This document shows, one piece after another, positions 26,565-36,631 of a stretch of 64,000 nt of DNA (position 1 is its first letter; each line of letters starts with the position of its first letter). The position numbers and the translations under genes are program-made. Origin of the DNA: Pedobacter polysacchareus (lineage in GTDB: Bacteria; Bacteroidota; Bacteroidia; Sphingobacteriales; Sphingobacteriaceae); NCBI RefSeq assembly GCF_019802255.1, contig NZ_JAHYSS010000003.1:310001-374000 (forward strand), read 5' to 3'. The notes beneath the pieces were generated by a model. That model worked only from the letters and a program-made list of their open reading frames with translations, ran no database searches and had not been told where the DNA came from.

Positions 26565-27701
26565 TTACTCTTCGCTCGTGTTTTTTAACTTCATTAATAA
26601 GGAATACGCGCCTTTTACGACAATCTTCTTGCCTTTTAAGTCTGAATTTAGTGCAGCATAACCTTTTTCCGAAATCCCTTTTTTTACTTCCGTCATCTTG
26701 AAAGTTTGAGGGCCATTACTCACAAAAACATAGTCTTTATTCTCATAATTTACAAAGGCATCTTCTGGCAAGGCATCTATTTTGTCATTATTGACCTGTA
26801 CTGAGGCGTTCATATACATGCCTGGCACCAACTTTTGGTCGTACTGCTCAAAATCACAATGAACCGTCGTACTTCTTTCCTCATTTAAGGCATGGCTCAC
26901 TAAGGCTACCTTTGTGCGGTATTGCTGATCAGGCCTTGCATTACTATAAGCCATCACCTGCTGACCAATTTTAATCTTGCTCAGGTCCTTCTCAAATACA
27001 GTCAGGTTTAAGTGAATATTATTCGGGTTCACGAGTTCAAAAATCACATCCGAAGGAACCACATATTTCCCGATATTCACATTCACCTTGCTCACATATC
27101 CATTAATTGGCGAGTAAACTCCAATCGTCCTACTGATGTTGTCTTCGGTAAGCTTAGCTGGATTAAGGCCGATCAACCTCAGCTTTTCTGCTAAAGCTTT
27201 ACTTTCAATGCTAAAGTTTTTATACTCATTATCTGCCTGTTGAAAAACCTTATCGCTTCCCGCCTTTGCCGAATGGAGTTCACGCTGCCTGTTGTATTCT
27301 TTCAGCGCAAAGCCCAGTTTATTTTTAGTACTCAGGTAATCCTGCTGTAATTGGATATACTGTGGATCTTCAATCGTAGCCAGTAGCTGGCCTTTGCTGA
27401 TTTTGGTCCCCGGCAGCATCTGCGTTGATTTCAGATAGCCGCCTAAAGGCACGCTTACAGACACCAAATTTTGCGGTGGCACTTCGATCTGTCCATTGAG
27501 CTTAAGCACCGTACTGATTTCCTTTTGCTGCACATCGGCAAGCTGCAAATCGATTTGCTTGGCCTGTTCCGGGCTCAACTGAACGATACTTTCGTCCGTA
27601 GTTGTTTTTACTTTCGACTCTTCATGCGCACTGCTGCTGCATCCATAAATAAATACGGGAATCAATAATGCTGGCAAATATTTAAAAATGATAGATTTCA
27701 T
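26565..27701 (-). CDS. RND efflux periplasmic adaptor lipoprotein (CzcB-like)
   Basis: 378 aa. A lipoprotein signal ends IYGC (Cys about 21), followed by a Ser-rich linker. The HlyD/CusB-like adaptor has a barrel-sandwich hybrid half (SVPLGGYLKSTQMLPGTKISKGQLLATIEDPQY, split over about 84-116), a helical hairpin about 117-185, the second half IGVYSPINGYVSKVNVNIGKYV, then beta-barrel and membrane-proximal domains. It bridges the inner-membrane pump and the outer-membrane factor. It starts 2 bases after the CzcA-CzcC fusion gene and is the last gene of that operon. No metal-binding Met or His cluster is seen at the N-terminus. Confidence 0.9.
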   Translation of the reverse strand: MKSIIFKYLPALLIPVFIYGCSSSAHEESKVKTTTDESIVQLSPEQAKQIDLQLADVQQKEISTVLKLNGQIEVPPQNLVSVSVPLGGYLKSTQMLPGTKISKGQLLATIEDPQYIQLQQDYLSTKNKLGFALKEYNRQRELHSAKAGSDKVFQQADNEYKNFSIESKALAEKLRLIGLNPAKLTEDNISRTIGVYSPINGYVSKVNVNIGKYVVPSDVIFELVNPNNIHLNLTVFEKDLSKIKIGQQVMAYSNARPDQQYRTKVALVSHALNEERSTTVHCDFEQYDQKLVPGMYMNASVQVNNDKIDALPEDAFVNYENKDYVFVSNGPQTFKMTEVKKGISEKGYAALNSDLKGKKIVVKGAYSLLMKLKNTSEE

Positions 27702-27702
27702 G

Positions 27703-30700
27703 TTATTTTGATAAAAGGTAATTCAATTGAATAATACTATTGTTCAGGCTGGTTACTGCGTTGAGATAATCCATGCGCAGGGTTAAAGCCTGTTGGTTTA
27801 ACAGGGTCCATTCCAGGTAATTGATTTCCCCTTTTTGCAGCTGTTGATTGAGTACTGAGGTAATTTCTCTGGCATTTTTCAAAGCATTGTCTTCAAAGTC
27901 ATGCACAATTTCTTTGTTCTTTTTCAACTGCTGAATACCATCCTCCATCTCTGCCTGCAGCTGTTTTCGCACATAACCGCTTTCCATTGCCGCAACATCC
28001 TGCTGTGCTCTTGCCGACCTTATCCTTGCCTTTTGCGCCCCAGAAAAGATTGGAATACCAACACCCAGCTGAACCGAATGAAATCTGGATCCCAGATCAT
28101 AACGAATGCCATCTTGCAAGCTCATATTCTGATAACCTAAACTTAGTCCAGGCAACAATTTTGACTGCTCCACTTTTGTGTTACTTTTTGCCAGCTGCTC
28201 TTCCTGTAAATGAAGTTTTAATACTGGATGATTTTCCAGCATAGCCGGATCTACCGCATCAAATTCCATTTTAAAAGCGGAAGCCTGTGGTAAGCGCATT
28301 TCGCCTGCATTGATCAGCAAAAGGAATTGTTGCTGGAGGAAACTAAATTCCTTTTGTAGCTCTTTCTGTTGTCTGCTGATCTGTGTCAACTGATTTTCAG
28401 CACTTGCCTTTTCCAGCATATTCGTCTCACCAGCTTTAAACCTCAATGCAGCAATCCGCAGGAACTCCCGATAGGTACTGTCCATTGACCGCAGCAAAGT
28501 TTGCTTCTCTGCAATTACCAAAAGCTCGTAAAACATGGAAGTAGTCATCTTTTTAACCTCCGACTGCTTTAAATCTACCTCCAATAATTTCAGCTTCCAC
28601 TCTTCCGATAACCTTTGTTTTTCTCGACCATAAACCACTGGTAAACTGAAACTTTGACTAACTCCAACTGAATTATCAATTAAAGCACTATTGAACTTTC
28701 CATATTGAGCTGACAGGCTGGTTTGAGGAATATCCATGCCTGCTTTAATCAACAACCGGGCTTGTTCAGCCCGTAGCTTCTGGCCTTTTAACAGCATATT
28801 TCCAGCGGCTGCACTGTCCAGTGCTTCCTGTAAGCCAATTGGTTTTTGTGCAATTGCAGGACTGAAAACAAAAAACAACAAGATCACGGAAACTATAATC
28901 TTGCTATGCTTACCCGGCTTAATCCCCTTCTCCACAGCCACATATAAAATCGGCAATACAAAAAGCGTCAATAAAGTCGCAATCATCAATCCCCCGATCA
29001 CAACGGTAGCCAATGGTCTTTGTACAGAGGCACCGGCCCCATTACTCAATGCCATTGGCAGGAAGCCTAAAGAAGCTACAAAAGCAGTCATCAATACTGG
29101 TCTTAGCCTGGTCATCGTGCCCTGCATCACTACATTTTTCATCTCTGTTTCTCCTGATTTTTTAATGCGGTTGAACTCTGCAACCAATACAATTCCATTC
29201 AGCACCGCAATGCCAAATAGGGCGATAAAGCCTACCCCTGCGCTGATACTGAAAGTCATACCCCTCATCGCGAGCAGGAAAATCCCGCCAATTGCCGATA
29301 AAGGGATGGCAGTATAAATCAATAGTCCATATTTTATAGAGTCAAAAGCAAAGTATAACAGTAGGAAAATAAGGATCAGCGATACCGGAACGGCCACTGA
29401 CAATCGGGATTTAGCCTCATTCAGGTTCTCAAAAGACCCACCATAGGCCACCGTATAACCCGCAGGCAATTTGATCTGCTCCTCTACTTTCTCCTGCAGC
29501 TCGTTCACGATACTCTCTACATCCCGTCCGTTCACGTTAAAGCCTACCAGCACCCTTCTCTGCGTATTTTCTCTTTGTATCTGACTTGGACTGTCCTCCA
29601 GCTCTACAGTGGCCACCTGACTCAATGGAATCTGGTTTCCTGCAGGTGTAGGAATCAGCAGCTGCTGCACATCCGCAAGGTCTTTCCTGTTGTCATTATC
29701 CAATCGAACCACCAGTTCAAAACGCTTCTCACCTTCGAAAACTAAACCGGTACTTTGTCCTGCAAATGCCGCATTGATGTTTCTATTGATGTCGGAAATG
29801 TTCAGCCCGTACTGTGCAATCGCAGGTCTGTTGTATTTAATCACAATTTGAGGGGTTCCACTAATCTGTTCCACATAATGCTCCGTAGTCCCTTCTACAG
29901 TTCTCACAATATTCCCCAATTTCTTCGCGTATACACTCAAAGTATCCAGGTTTTCCCCATAAATCTTACACACTACATCTTGCCTGGCCCCTGTCATCAG
30001 TTCATTAAAGCGCATTTGTACAGGAAACTGGAAGCTGGTGGTCACCCCTGGAACCTCCGACGCTGCTTTACTCATTTTCTCAGACAGTTCATCAAAGGAA
30101 CTGGCAGAGGTCCATTCGCTTTTTTTCTTCAGGTTGATGATCATATCGCCCATATCCATAGGCAGCGGTTCTGTAGGTACTTCACTGCTGCCAATTTTGG
30201 TCACGATATTTTTCACTTCCGGAAACCTGGATTTGAGAATCGCTGAAACTTTTTGTACATTTTCAATTGTGGTGTTTAAACTGCTTCCGGAAAGCACCCG
30301 CGTTTCTACTGCATAATCTCCTTCTTCGATGGATGGGATAAACTCACCGCCTAATCTTGTCAGTAAAAACACAGCAAAGACAAACATGACCACCACTACA
30401 CTCAGAATGAGCTTTGGAATCGCCAATGCCCGATTCAAAATTTTACTATAACCAGCTTCTATTTTTGCCATCAGGCGATCGGAGAAATTCTTCTTATCAC
30501 TGATCTTTTTGCTGAGAAACACACTGCTGACCATGGGAATATAGGTAAGCGACAAGATAAAGGCGCCTAACAAAGCAAAAGCCACCGTTTGCGCCATTGG
30601 CTTAAACATCTTTCCTTCAATTCCCTGCAAGCTGAAAATTGGCAGGTAGACAATCAGGATGATGATCTGCCCAAATACCGCACTGTTCATCATTTTAGAA

Positions 30701-32034
30701 GAAGCGCTCTTCACTTCTTTATCCATTTCCTGCTGGGATAAAGTCCTTAGTCCGGCAAACTTCTTACTATGGGTTAGCTGGTGCATCACTGCTTCCACAA
30801 TAATGACTGCACCATCTACAATCAACCCAAAATCCAGCGCACCAAGGCTCATCAGGTTACCGCTTACGCCAAACAAGTTCATCATGATGATGGCAAAAAG
30901 CATGGATAATGGAATTACAGAAGCCACTAATAACCCTGCACGCACATTTCCTAAAAACAAGACCAATACAAAGATCACGATCAACGCCCCCTCCATCAGG
31001 TTCGTCTTTACGGTATCAATCGCATTGCTCACCATATCTGTACGGTCCAGGAATGGTTCTATGACCACACCTTCCGGCAAGGACTTTTGAATCTCCGCGA
31101 TTTTCGTTTTGATGCTCTCGATCACCACATTGCTGTTGGCACCTTTCAGCATCATGACAATTCCGCCGGAAACTTCTCCTTCATCATTGTAGATTAAAGC
31201 ACCATACCTTGTTGCTGAACCTATTTTCACTTCTGCAACATCACGGACCAATAAAGGCACATTATTATTCTTGTTTTTGATGACTACATTCTCAATGTCG
31301 TCTTTATTTTCGATCAATCCTTCACTTCTGATATAGCTTACGGACGACTGCTTTTCTATATAGGAACCGCCGGTATTCTGGTTGTTGCTTTCCAGCGCAT
31401 TAAACACATCGGCAATGGTAATTCCATGGGCCTGTAATTTATTAGGATTAATGGCCACCTCATATTGCTTGAGCTTACCACCAAAACTGCTCACTTCAGC
31501 TACTCCTTTTACGCCTAATAATTGCCGCCTCACCATCCAATCCTGTAGGGTACGCAATTCGGTAATGTCGTATTTGCTTTCATAGCCTTTTTTTGGCTTC
31601 AATACATATTGGTAGATTTCTCCAAGGCCGGTAGAAATAGGTCCCATTTCTGGCTTTCCAATTCCATCCGGGATACTGGCCTGCACGGTAAGCAGACGCT
31701 CTGAAACCTGCTGACGGGCCCAATAAACATCTACATCATCATTAAAAACCAGGGTAACCAAAGAAAGTCCGAAACGGCTGTAACTGCGGATTTCTTTAAT
31801 ACCAGCGATATTACTGCTCGCCTGTTCTACCGGAAAAGTGACCAGTCTTTCAATATCCGTTGCGCCATAAGAGGGCGCGGTGGTGATGATCTGCACCTGA
31901 TTATTGGTAATATCAGGTACAGCATCTACCGGCAGTTTTGTCAATTCAAAAACACCGTAAATAACTAGCGCAATGGCAAATAGCGCCACTATGAGTTTAT
32001 TCTTTACAGAAAACCCAATGATTTTATTCAACAT
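27703..32034 (-). CDS. HME-RND divalent metal efflux pump fused to an outer-membrane factor (CzcA-CzcC)
   Basis: 1443 aa. Residues 1-1025 are a complete heavy-metal RND pump. The TM4 motif is DFGLIVDGAVIIVE (D401, D407, E414), the DFG-DGAV-E signature of Zn/Co/Cd/Ni-type pumps rather than the Cu/Ag type. After TM12 a basic stretch and a 17-residue hydrophobic segment end in SPAIAQ at about 1040, which looks like an internal signal peptide. About 1045-1443 is a TolC/CzcC-type outer-membrane factor with two coiled-coil repeats. The gene therefore encodes both the pump and its exit duct. It is preceded by a small acidic/His-containing protein gene and followed by the adaptor gene. Confidence 0.93.
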   Translation of the reverse strand: MLNKIIGFSVKNKLIVALFAIALVIYGVFELTKLPVDAVPDITNNQVQIITTAPSYGATDIERLVTFPVEQASSNIAGIKEIRSYSRFGLSLVTLVFNDDVDVYWARQQVSERLLTVQASIPDGIGKPEMGPISTGLGEIYQYVLKPKKGYESKYDITELRTLQDWMVRRQLLGVKGVAEVSSFGGKLKQYEVAINPNKLQAHGITIADVFNALESNNQNTGGSYIEKQSSVSYIRSEGLIENKDDIENVVIKNKNNNVPLLVRDVAEVKIGSATRYGALIYNDEGEVSGGIVMMLKGANSNVVIESIKTKIAEIQKSLPEGVVIEPFLDRTDMVSNAIDTVKTNLMEGALIVIFVLVLFLGNVRAGLLVASVIPLSMLFAIIMMNLFGVSGNLMSLGALDFGLIVDGAVIIVEAVMHQLTHSKKFAGLRTLSQQEMDKEVKSASSKMMNSAVFGQIIILIVYLPIFSLQGIEGKMFKPMAQTVAFALLGAFILSLTYIPMVSSVFLSKKISDKKNFSDRLMAKIEAGYSKILNRALAIPKLILSVVVVMFVFAVFLLTRLGGEFIPSIEEGDYAVETRVLSGSSLNTTIENVQKVSAILKSRFPEVKNIVTKIGSSEVPTEPLPMDMGDMIINLKKKSEWTSASSFDELSEKMSKAASEVPGVTTSFQFPVQMRFNELMTGARQDVVCKIYGENLDTLSVYAKKLGNIVRTVEGTTEHYVEQISGTPQIVIKYNRPAIAQYGLNISDINRNINAAFAGQSTGLVFEGEKRFELVVRLDNDNRKDLADVQQLLIPTPAGNQIPLSQVATVELEDSPSQIQRENTQRRVLVGFNVNGRDVESIVNELQEKVEEQIKLPAGYTVAYGGSFENLNEAKSRLSVAVPVSLILIFLLLYFAFDSIKYGLLIYTAIPLSAIGGIFLLAMRGMTFSISAGVGFIALFGIAVLNGIVLVAEFNRIKKSGETEMKNVVMQGTMTRLRPVLMTAFVASLGFLPMALSNGAGASVQRPLATVVIGGLMIATLLTLFVLPILYVAVEKGIKPGKHSKIIVSVILLFFVFSPAIAQKPIGLQEALDSAAAGNMLLKGQKLRAEQARLLIKAGMDIPQTSLSAQYGKFNSALIDNSVGVSQSFSLPVVYGREKQRLSEEWKLKLLEVDLKQSEVKKMTTSMFYELLVIAEKQTLLRSMDSTYREFLRIAALRFKAGETNMLEKASAENQLTQISRQQKELQKEFSFLQQQFLLLINAGEMRLPQASAFKMEFDAVDPAMLENHPVLKLHLQEEQLAKSNTKVEQSKLLPGLSLGYQNMSLQDGIRYDLGSRFHSVQLGVGIPIFSGAQKARIRSARAQQDVAAMESGYVRKQLQAEMEDGIQQLKKNKEIVHDFEDNALKNAREITSVLNQQLQKGEINYLEWTLLNQQALTLRMDYLNAVTSLNNSIIQLNYLLSK

Positions 32035-32113
32035 AAAAAGATTGTATTATGATTTATTCTTCTAACAATAAAAGCTAAACCAAGAGATTATTGCTCTGGC
32101 TTAGTAGCATAAA

Positions 32114-32494
32114 TCAAACTTTTGGCGGTTGCCAGATGGTATCCAGGTAGGCATAAGGAATATGGTCATCGTGATAGATCACCGGATGTAATTTCAATAA
32201 AGCACTGAATGCTTTGATGGTGTATTTATGGAATGGTGGGGTTGCCGGGCTAGTTAAAACAGAGTTTTTATCGATCGATTTAAAAGGCAGTTGATTGTCG
32301 CGGTCTTCGTCGTTATCGGTATGAGGAATAGAGTTGTAATGATCGAAGAGATATACAGAAAAGCTAATATCCTCATTTAAAGCCTTGTGCTCAAAGTAGT
32401 GTTGAAAAAGTAAGGGCAGTTTGATTAATTCCTGCAATCCGGTAGAAAAAATGAGGAGGATGATAGTTACAAATATGGATACGTGCTTCTTCAA
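32114..32494 (-). CDS. Small exported protein upstream of metal efflux genes
   Basis: About 126 aa with one N-terminal hydrophobic segment (IFVTIILLIFSTGL) and a mature part holding scattered His and acidic residues (HYFEHKALNED, HTDNDEDRDNQ). The frame has no ATG; a TTG at 32494 is the likely start, but the 5' end is uncertain because the frame stays open further upstream. Similar small genes often precede CzcA-type pumps in Sphingobacteriaceae. A metal-sensing or periplasmic metal-buffering role is inferred from position and composition only. It lies 79 bases before czcA-like. Confidence 0.6.
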   Translation of the reverse strand: MKKHVSIFVTIILLIFSTGLQELIKLPLLFQHYFEHKALNEDISFSVYLFDHYNSIPHTDNDEDRDNQLPFKSIDKNSVLTSPATPPFHKYTIKAFSALLKLHPVIYHDDHIPYAYLDTIWQPPKV

Positions 32495-32556
32495 CTCCTC
32501 AAATGTATTGGTTTCTTTGCTCCTAAAAAAGAAAAAAACGGTAACAATTTCATAAA

Positions 32557-32593
32557 AAAGAAGCGCTGGCCATGTTTTGACCAGCGTTTCTTT
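32557..32593 (-). terminator. Terminator after the outer-membrane beta-barrel gene
   Basis: AAAGAAGCGCTGG (32557-32569) pairs with CCAGCGTTTCTTT (32581-32593) around ATGTTTTGA-type loop bases. Read on the minus strand it ends in a T-rich tract, 15 bases after the stop of the gene at 32608. Confidence 0.8.
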
Positions 32594-32607
32594 GTAAAAA
32601 TTCTTTG

Positions 32608-33138
32608 TTACAAGCTGAAATTATAAGCTAAACGGATGCCTAGAAAAGAAGTGCTTGAATCCGCATCTTTCATTTCTGCACTTTGATATTTAAGGCCTAA
32701 CTCCACTTTAGAGATGTTATAACTTACACCAGCTGCCCAGCCAAAGCTGGTATTGTTCTCGCTTACCGTCTGATTACCTGCAGATACACCAACTTTGTTG
32801 ATGGAAATACCTATTTGTGGCTCCAGGTTGAATTTACCAAGCGTATATCTGTATCCAGCGTAAATTGGTACGGTTGAGAAACTTGCATCAATTCCAGAGA
32901 TCATGTCTTTAAGACCAAATCTGTTATAGCCAAGTTCTAATGTAGCATGCTGCGGTGCAGATCCGAAGCCATACATGCCTTTTGCGGCAAAGCCGAAACC
33001 TACATTTGCGATATCTGAAAGATCGAATGTAGGGATTGCTGCCTGACCTGAAATTTGTAATTTGTGGTTTCCTTCCTGCGCCTTAGCACCGAATGCTAAA
33101 CCTAAAACGACAGCAGAAGTTAGTAAGATTTTGTTCAT
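32608..33138 (-). CDS. Small outer-membrane beta-barrel protein
   Basis: 176 aa with a signal peptide (MNKILLTSAVVLGLAFGAKA). Alternating beta strands (FGFAAKGMYGFG, HATLELGYNRFG, VPIYAGYRYTLGKFNLEP, FGWAAGVSYNISKVELGLKY) end in LGIRLAYNFSL, with a terminal aromatic/hydrophobic pattern suited to BAM insertion. It fits the PorT/OmpX-like 8-strand barrel group. It has its own promoter (33168-33197) and terminator. Function is unknown; such barrels are usually abundant envelope proteins. Confidence 0.85.
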   Translation of the reverse strand: MNKILLTSAVVLGLAFGAKAQEGNHKLQISGQAAIPTFDLSDIANVGFGFAAKGMYGFGSAPQHATLELGYNRFGLKDMISGIDASFSTVPIYAGYRYTLGKFNLEPQIGISINKVGVSAGNQTVSENNTSFGWAAGVSYNISKVELGLKYQSAEMKDADSSTSFLGIRLAYNFSL

Positions 33139-33167
33139 ACAATTTAGTTGATTTCGTAATAATTAGC

Positions 33168-33197
33168 CAAATTTAATTAATTAGCTTGATTTTACAA
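33168..33197 (-). promoter_or_regulatory. Bacteroidota-type promoter of the beta-barrel gene
   Basis: On the minus strand TTG (33195-33197), 19 bases, then TAAATTTG (33168-33175) match TTG-N19-TAnnTTTG exactly. The start codon of the beta-barrel gene is 30 bases downstream. The -33 element overlaps the last codons of the MscS gene. Confidence 0.75.
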
Positions 33198-35672
33198 TTT
33201 TTCTCTCTCCTCTCCAGTGTTTTTATCCAAATTTCGAATAAAAATTTCCTGCTGAGGAAATGGGATCAGAATGCCTTTTTCCTTAAAAGCCGCAGCTATA
33301 GCTACAATCAGATCGCTTTTAGTACTTAAAGCCTCTCCGATGTGTTTGGTCCAGAAGTAAATCCGAAGATCAATTGAGCTATCACTAAATTGTTCAAATT
33401 GAACCACCGGACCAGGATTTTTACTGATCCGTTGTTCTGCATTCAAAATATCCATCAGCAATTGCCTGCTTTTCTCCAGGTCGGAATCATAGGCAATACC
33501 AATGTTGATGGCTACGCGTTTACGGTTTCCACCAAGCGACCAATTGATCAGATGGGAGTTTAAAAGATCACCATTAGGCACCACCACATCTGCGCCTTCC
33601 CAATTAGAAATCACACTGCTTCTAAATCCGATGGACTTCATTCTTCCTCCCTGTCCGGCGATATCCACAATATCCCCTACATTCACAGGCTTTTCGAATG
33701 CGATGATCAGTCCGCTCACCAAATTGTTCACTAAGGTTTGCAGGCCAAATCCGATGCCCACACCTAATGCACCTAAAACAATGGTTATCCGGTCTACCGG
33801 TATTCCTGCTGCCGCAACCGCTAAAAACAAGCCAATGCACAAGATAGAAATACGCACCAGCAGCAGCCAGCTACCTATTCCCTGACGTCCTAACTTATTA
33901 TTCGCCACCTGCCGATCCGCTGCAAAGAAAGATACCACTTTAGAAATGATGACCGAGGTGGCCATGATCGTCATAAATAAAAGCAGGTTGTTGATGGTAA
34001 AAGTATAGCTCCCCAAGGTACGTTCCTGACTAAAAAAGCTCATCAATGGCTTCGATAAATAGTCAAAAGCAGGGAAGTTACGTCCAAATAATGCCACCCA
34101 TCCTATTACCAGCAAGACGTAAAATAGTGCTGGCGCTTTTTTTCCTACCTTTTCAAAATTAAGGTAAAAGAGTTTTCTGTCCTGACCAGAATAGACATTA
34201 AAAGCCAGGAAAAGACCTTCGTTAATCAGCCTCACAGTCCAAAGGAAAAGAATCGCAATCACAACGTTTAAAAACCCACTGATGAATAAGGTTTTAGACA
34301 AGTTATACCTGCCAAAAACATTTGCTGCTATGGAGGCCAATTCCAGAAACACCATAAAAGCGATAGACCATCTGATCCATTTTTCTCTCAATTGTTCCTG
34401 AGGTCCTCTTAGAAAGCTGAACAAACCAACAGCTACACCGGCAATAGCGGTAACCAACATGAACCAGCGTTCTACTCTTGAAGCTTGGAGCACCAGATTT
34501 CCTAAGGCTGCCATCAAAAAAACTAGCACCATGATCAACCAGATATTCATCCAGTATTTACTCACATAGCCCTTAAAAATAAAGCTGAGGCAAATGCAGG
34601 ATATTGCCCATGAAATCACGTTCAGAATAAATGGCGGGGAAATGAATACAAATTGAAAAATACTGATCACCAGCAGCATCGCAGAAAGCAATGGGTATCG
34701 CAGCACCAATTGTCCTTCAAAGTCTGGCTTTAACAAATTAGCCTGGATATAAATACTTTTCAGGGAGCGCAGGTAAATAAAGGAAGTCAGGATCAGTAAA
34801 ATCAATACGACGAATTTTCCCGCATTATTTTCTATATAAAAACTAAGTGTCAATAGTCCTTTTGTAGTCGAGAAATCCAGAATTTCTTCAAAAGGCCGAT
34901 AAAAACCCTGGACTTCCCAAATGTTACTAAATTCTCTCTTAAAAGTATGCCCCACCATCTCCTGCTGGTAGGATTCGATCTCTTCTAAGCTGCTTTGCAG
35001 CTTAAAAACCATCATATTTACCTGATTTAGTAAGGTTTGAACGGTATTGTTCGCGGTATTCAATGAGCTATCTACCGGAGTCGTTTCATAAGCAATTACC
35101 TGGATCTTTTGCAGGTATTTCATGAGCGATGTAGAGTCTGTCGGGAACTTAAACAAAGCCGGTACACTCAACAGTGAATCTAACTGGTATCGAAAATTAT
35201 TCAGTTCCTGCTGACGAATATCAAGCTTAGACTTCCTTTTATTGGTTTTATCCAATAATTCTCCAAGTATCTTAGCTGTCGCGGTTAAGTTTCTAAAAGT
35301 TTGTGCAGTGCCTTTATTGGTAAAAACTCCATCTCCGGCGATCACAAAATCTTTCTCCGTTTGCAGCAATTCCGCTTTGGTACTGGGGGTATCCAGGTTA
35401 CTTTTAAGGTAGATCTTTGCTTTTTGCATCGTCCTTCTGATTTCATCAAAGGTTTTAACTTGAGCAATCCTGGCTTTATCTGCATTGAAATCTGCTGCGC
35501 TTTTTCCAGAAGAAACCTTTGCAAAGGCCTGCATTTTATCAACGAAATTCAATTTTGAGCTGTCAGCAACTTTGGACGTATGCGCGGTATCCCGGTTTTG
35601 CGCAAGTATACTGAGGCTACAAAAAACCGTGCTAACACATAAAAAAAAGCAGCTTATTTTTTTTGAGATCAT
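33192..35672 (-). CDS. Large MscS-family mechanosensitive channel
   Basis: 826 aa. It has a signal peptide (about 1-25) and a periplasmic, helix-rich region (30-265) with coiled-coil character. About ten membrane helices follow between 285 and 640, then the MscS core. The pore helix segment is AAAGIPVDRITIVLGALGVG, with GFGLQTLVNNLVSGLIIAFE next to it. The beta domain follows (VGDIVDIAGQGGRMKSIGFR, VVVPNGDLLNSHLINWS), and the C-terminal alpha/beta vestibule lies around 720-815. It opens on membrane tension to release solutes on osmotic downshock. The long N-terminus resembles the MscK/YjeP-like expanded class. Confidence 0.92.
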   Translation of the reverse strand: MISKKISCFFLCVSTVFCSLSILAQNRDTAHTSKVADSSKLNFVDKMQAFAKVSSGKSAADFNADKARIAQVKTFDEIRRTMQKAKIYLKSNLDTPSTKAELLQTEKDFVIAGDGVFTNKGTAQTFRNLTATAKILGELLDKTNKRKSKLDIRQQELNNFRYQLDSLLSVPALFKFPTDSTSLMKYLQKIQVIAYETTPVDSSLNTANNTVQTLLNQVNMMVFKLQSSLEEIESYQQEMVGHTFKREFSNIWEVQGFYRPFEEILDFSTTKGLLTLSFYIENNAGKFVVLILLILTSFIYLRSLKSIYIQANLLKPDFEGQLVLRYPLLSAMLLVISIFQFVFISPPFILNVISWAISCICLSFIFKGYVSKYWMNIWLIMVLVFLMAALGNLVLQASRVERWFMLVTAIAGVAVGLFSFLRGPQEQLREKWIRWSIAFMVFLELASIAANVFGRYNLSKTLFISGFLNVVIAILFLWTVRLINEGLFLAFNVYSGQDRKLFYLNFEKVGKKAPALFYVLLVIGWVALFGRNFPAFDYLSKPLMSFFSQERTLGSYTFTINNLLLFMTIMATSVIISKVVSFFAADRQVANNKLGRQGIGSWLLLVRISILCIGLFLAVAAAGIPVDRITIVLGALGVGIGFGLQTLVNNLVSGLIIAFEKPVNVGDIVDIAGQGGRMKSIGFRSSVISNWEGADVVVPNGDLLNSHLINWSLGGNRKRVAINIGIAYDSDLEKSRQLLMDILNAEQRISKNPGPVVQFEQFSDSSIDLRIYFWTKHIGEALSTKSDLIVAIAAAFKEKGILIPFPQQEIFIRNLDKNTGEEREKL

Positions 35673-35797
35673 AGGTTAAACAAATATAGCCCTTCAATAT
35701 TACAAAAAAAGCGGCATTTATTTTGCTAGTAACTTCTATAATTACTAGTTAATCTACTTACAAATGCGCGTAATTTAACTTCCAAAAAATCCATCTT

Positions 35798-36421
35798 ATG
35801 AAAATCATTTATCCAATAGTCGGCCTGCTTGGCACTGTGTTGTTTTTTAGCTGTACCAGCGATAAGCGTGGTACGAACAAGAATGACGATACCGTAGCAG
35901 TGCCTAGTGACACCACAGCTACAACCATGATTCCAGCTCCGGCGCCAACGAATTCGATTCCGTATTCAGACAGTACAGGCAACGAAAAGACCGTGAATCT
36001 AGTGAAAGCCAGTTTAGCCGAGATGTTCAAAGATGAGCTTTCCAAAAAACTGATCGACGAACAAAGCAGAAAATTCAGGCTCTTTGAGCACAACCTAAAT
36101 AAAGACCCTGAAAAGGAAATCTTTGTTGGCCTAACAGGATCTAATTTTTGCGGTTCAGGCGGATGTACGGTATTGTTATTAAGCGCTAAAGGTGCATTGA
36201 TTACCAGATTTACAGTGACCGGCAGTCCAATTTTAGTTGCTGATACCAAGACCAAAGGCTGGAATGATTTAATCCTACACAGTGATGGTAAAGACCATCT
36301 AATCAAGTTTGATGGAAAAACATACCCTTCTAATCCTAGTATACAACCTGTTTACACTTCAAATACATCACAAACTTTAGTGAAAGGTTTAGAAGATTCA
36401 GACCAATTGTATACCTGGTAA
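35798..36421 (+). CDS. Lipoprotein with a cysteine-containing CGSGGC motif
   Basis: 207 aa with a lipoprotein signal ending FFSC (Cys about 19) and a Thr/Pro-rich linker (30-60). The globular part, 65-207, contains FVGLTGSNFCGSGGCTVLLL near 115-134 and a GWNDLILHSDGKDHLIKFDG segment near 153-172. The CGSGGC loop recurs in small uncharacterised bacterial lipoproteins with a beta-propeller-like blade. The two cysteines could form a disulfide. It is monocistronic and divergent from the MscS gene. No reaction is known. Confidence 0.7.
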   Translation: MKIIYPIVGLLGTVLFFSCTSDKRGTNKNDDTVAVPSDTTATTMIPAPAPTNSIPYSDSTGNEKTVNLVKASLAEMFKDELSKKLIDEQSRKFRLFEHNLNKDPEKEIFVGLTGSNFCGSGGCTVLLLSAKGALITRFTVTGSPILVADTKTKGWNDLILHSDGKDHLIKFDGKTYPSNPSIQPVYTSNTSQTLVKGLEDSDQLYTW

Positions 36422-36631
36422 AATCAAATTCTACCTGTTAAAGTATAAAACACGTTAATGGAGAACACTAGGGTAATATTTGGCAGCCCTGGTTTTTTCC
36501 ATTATTTTTTTCACTCTTTTGCTGATTTAAAGATCAGGACCTAAGGATCGACAGCTGAGGTTAACCCTAAACATCCTGTATTTCAGCTCTGGCATGATAG
36601 TAGTACAGTGTTATTTATCAAATTAATAACT

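Noticed and set aside
28736..29317. 193-codon open frame opposite czcA
   Set aside because: It lies wholly inside the pump gene on the other strand and has no independent signal; long antisense frames are expected in GC-biased membrane-protein genes.
27703..32034. Copper/silver pump CusA
   Set aside because: The TM4 motif DFGLIVDGAV belongs to the divalent-metal (CzcA) group, not to the Cu/Ag group.
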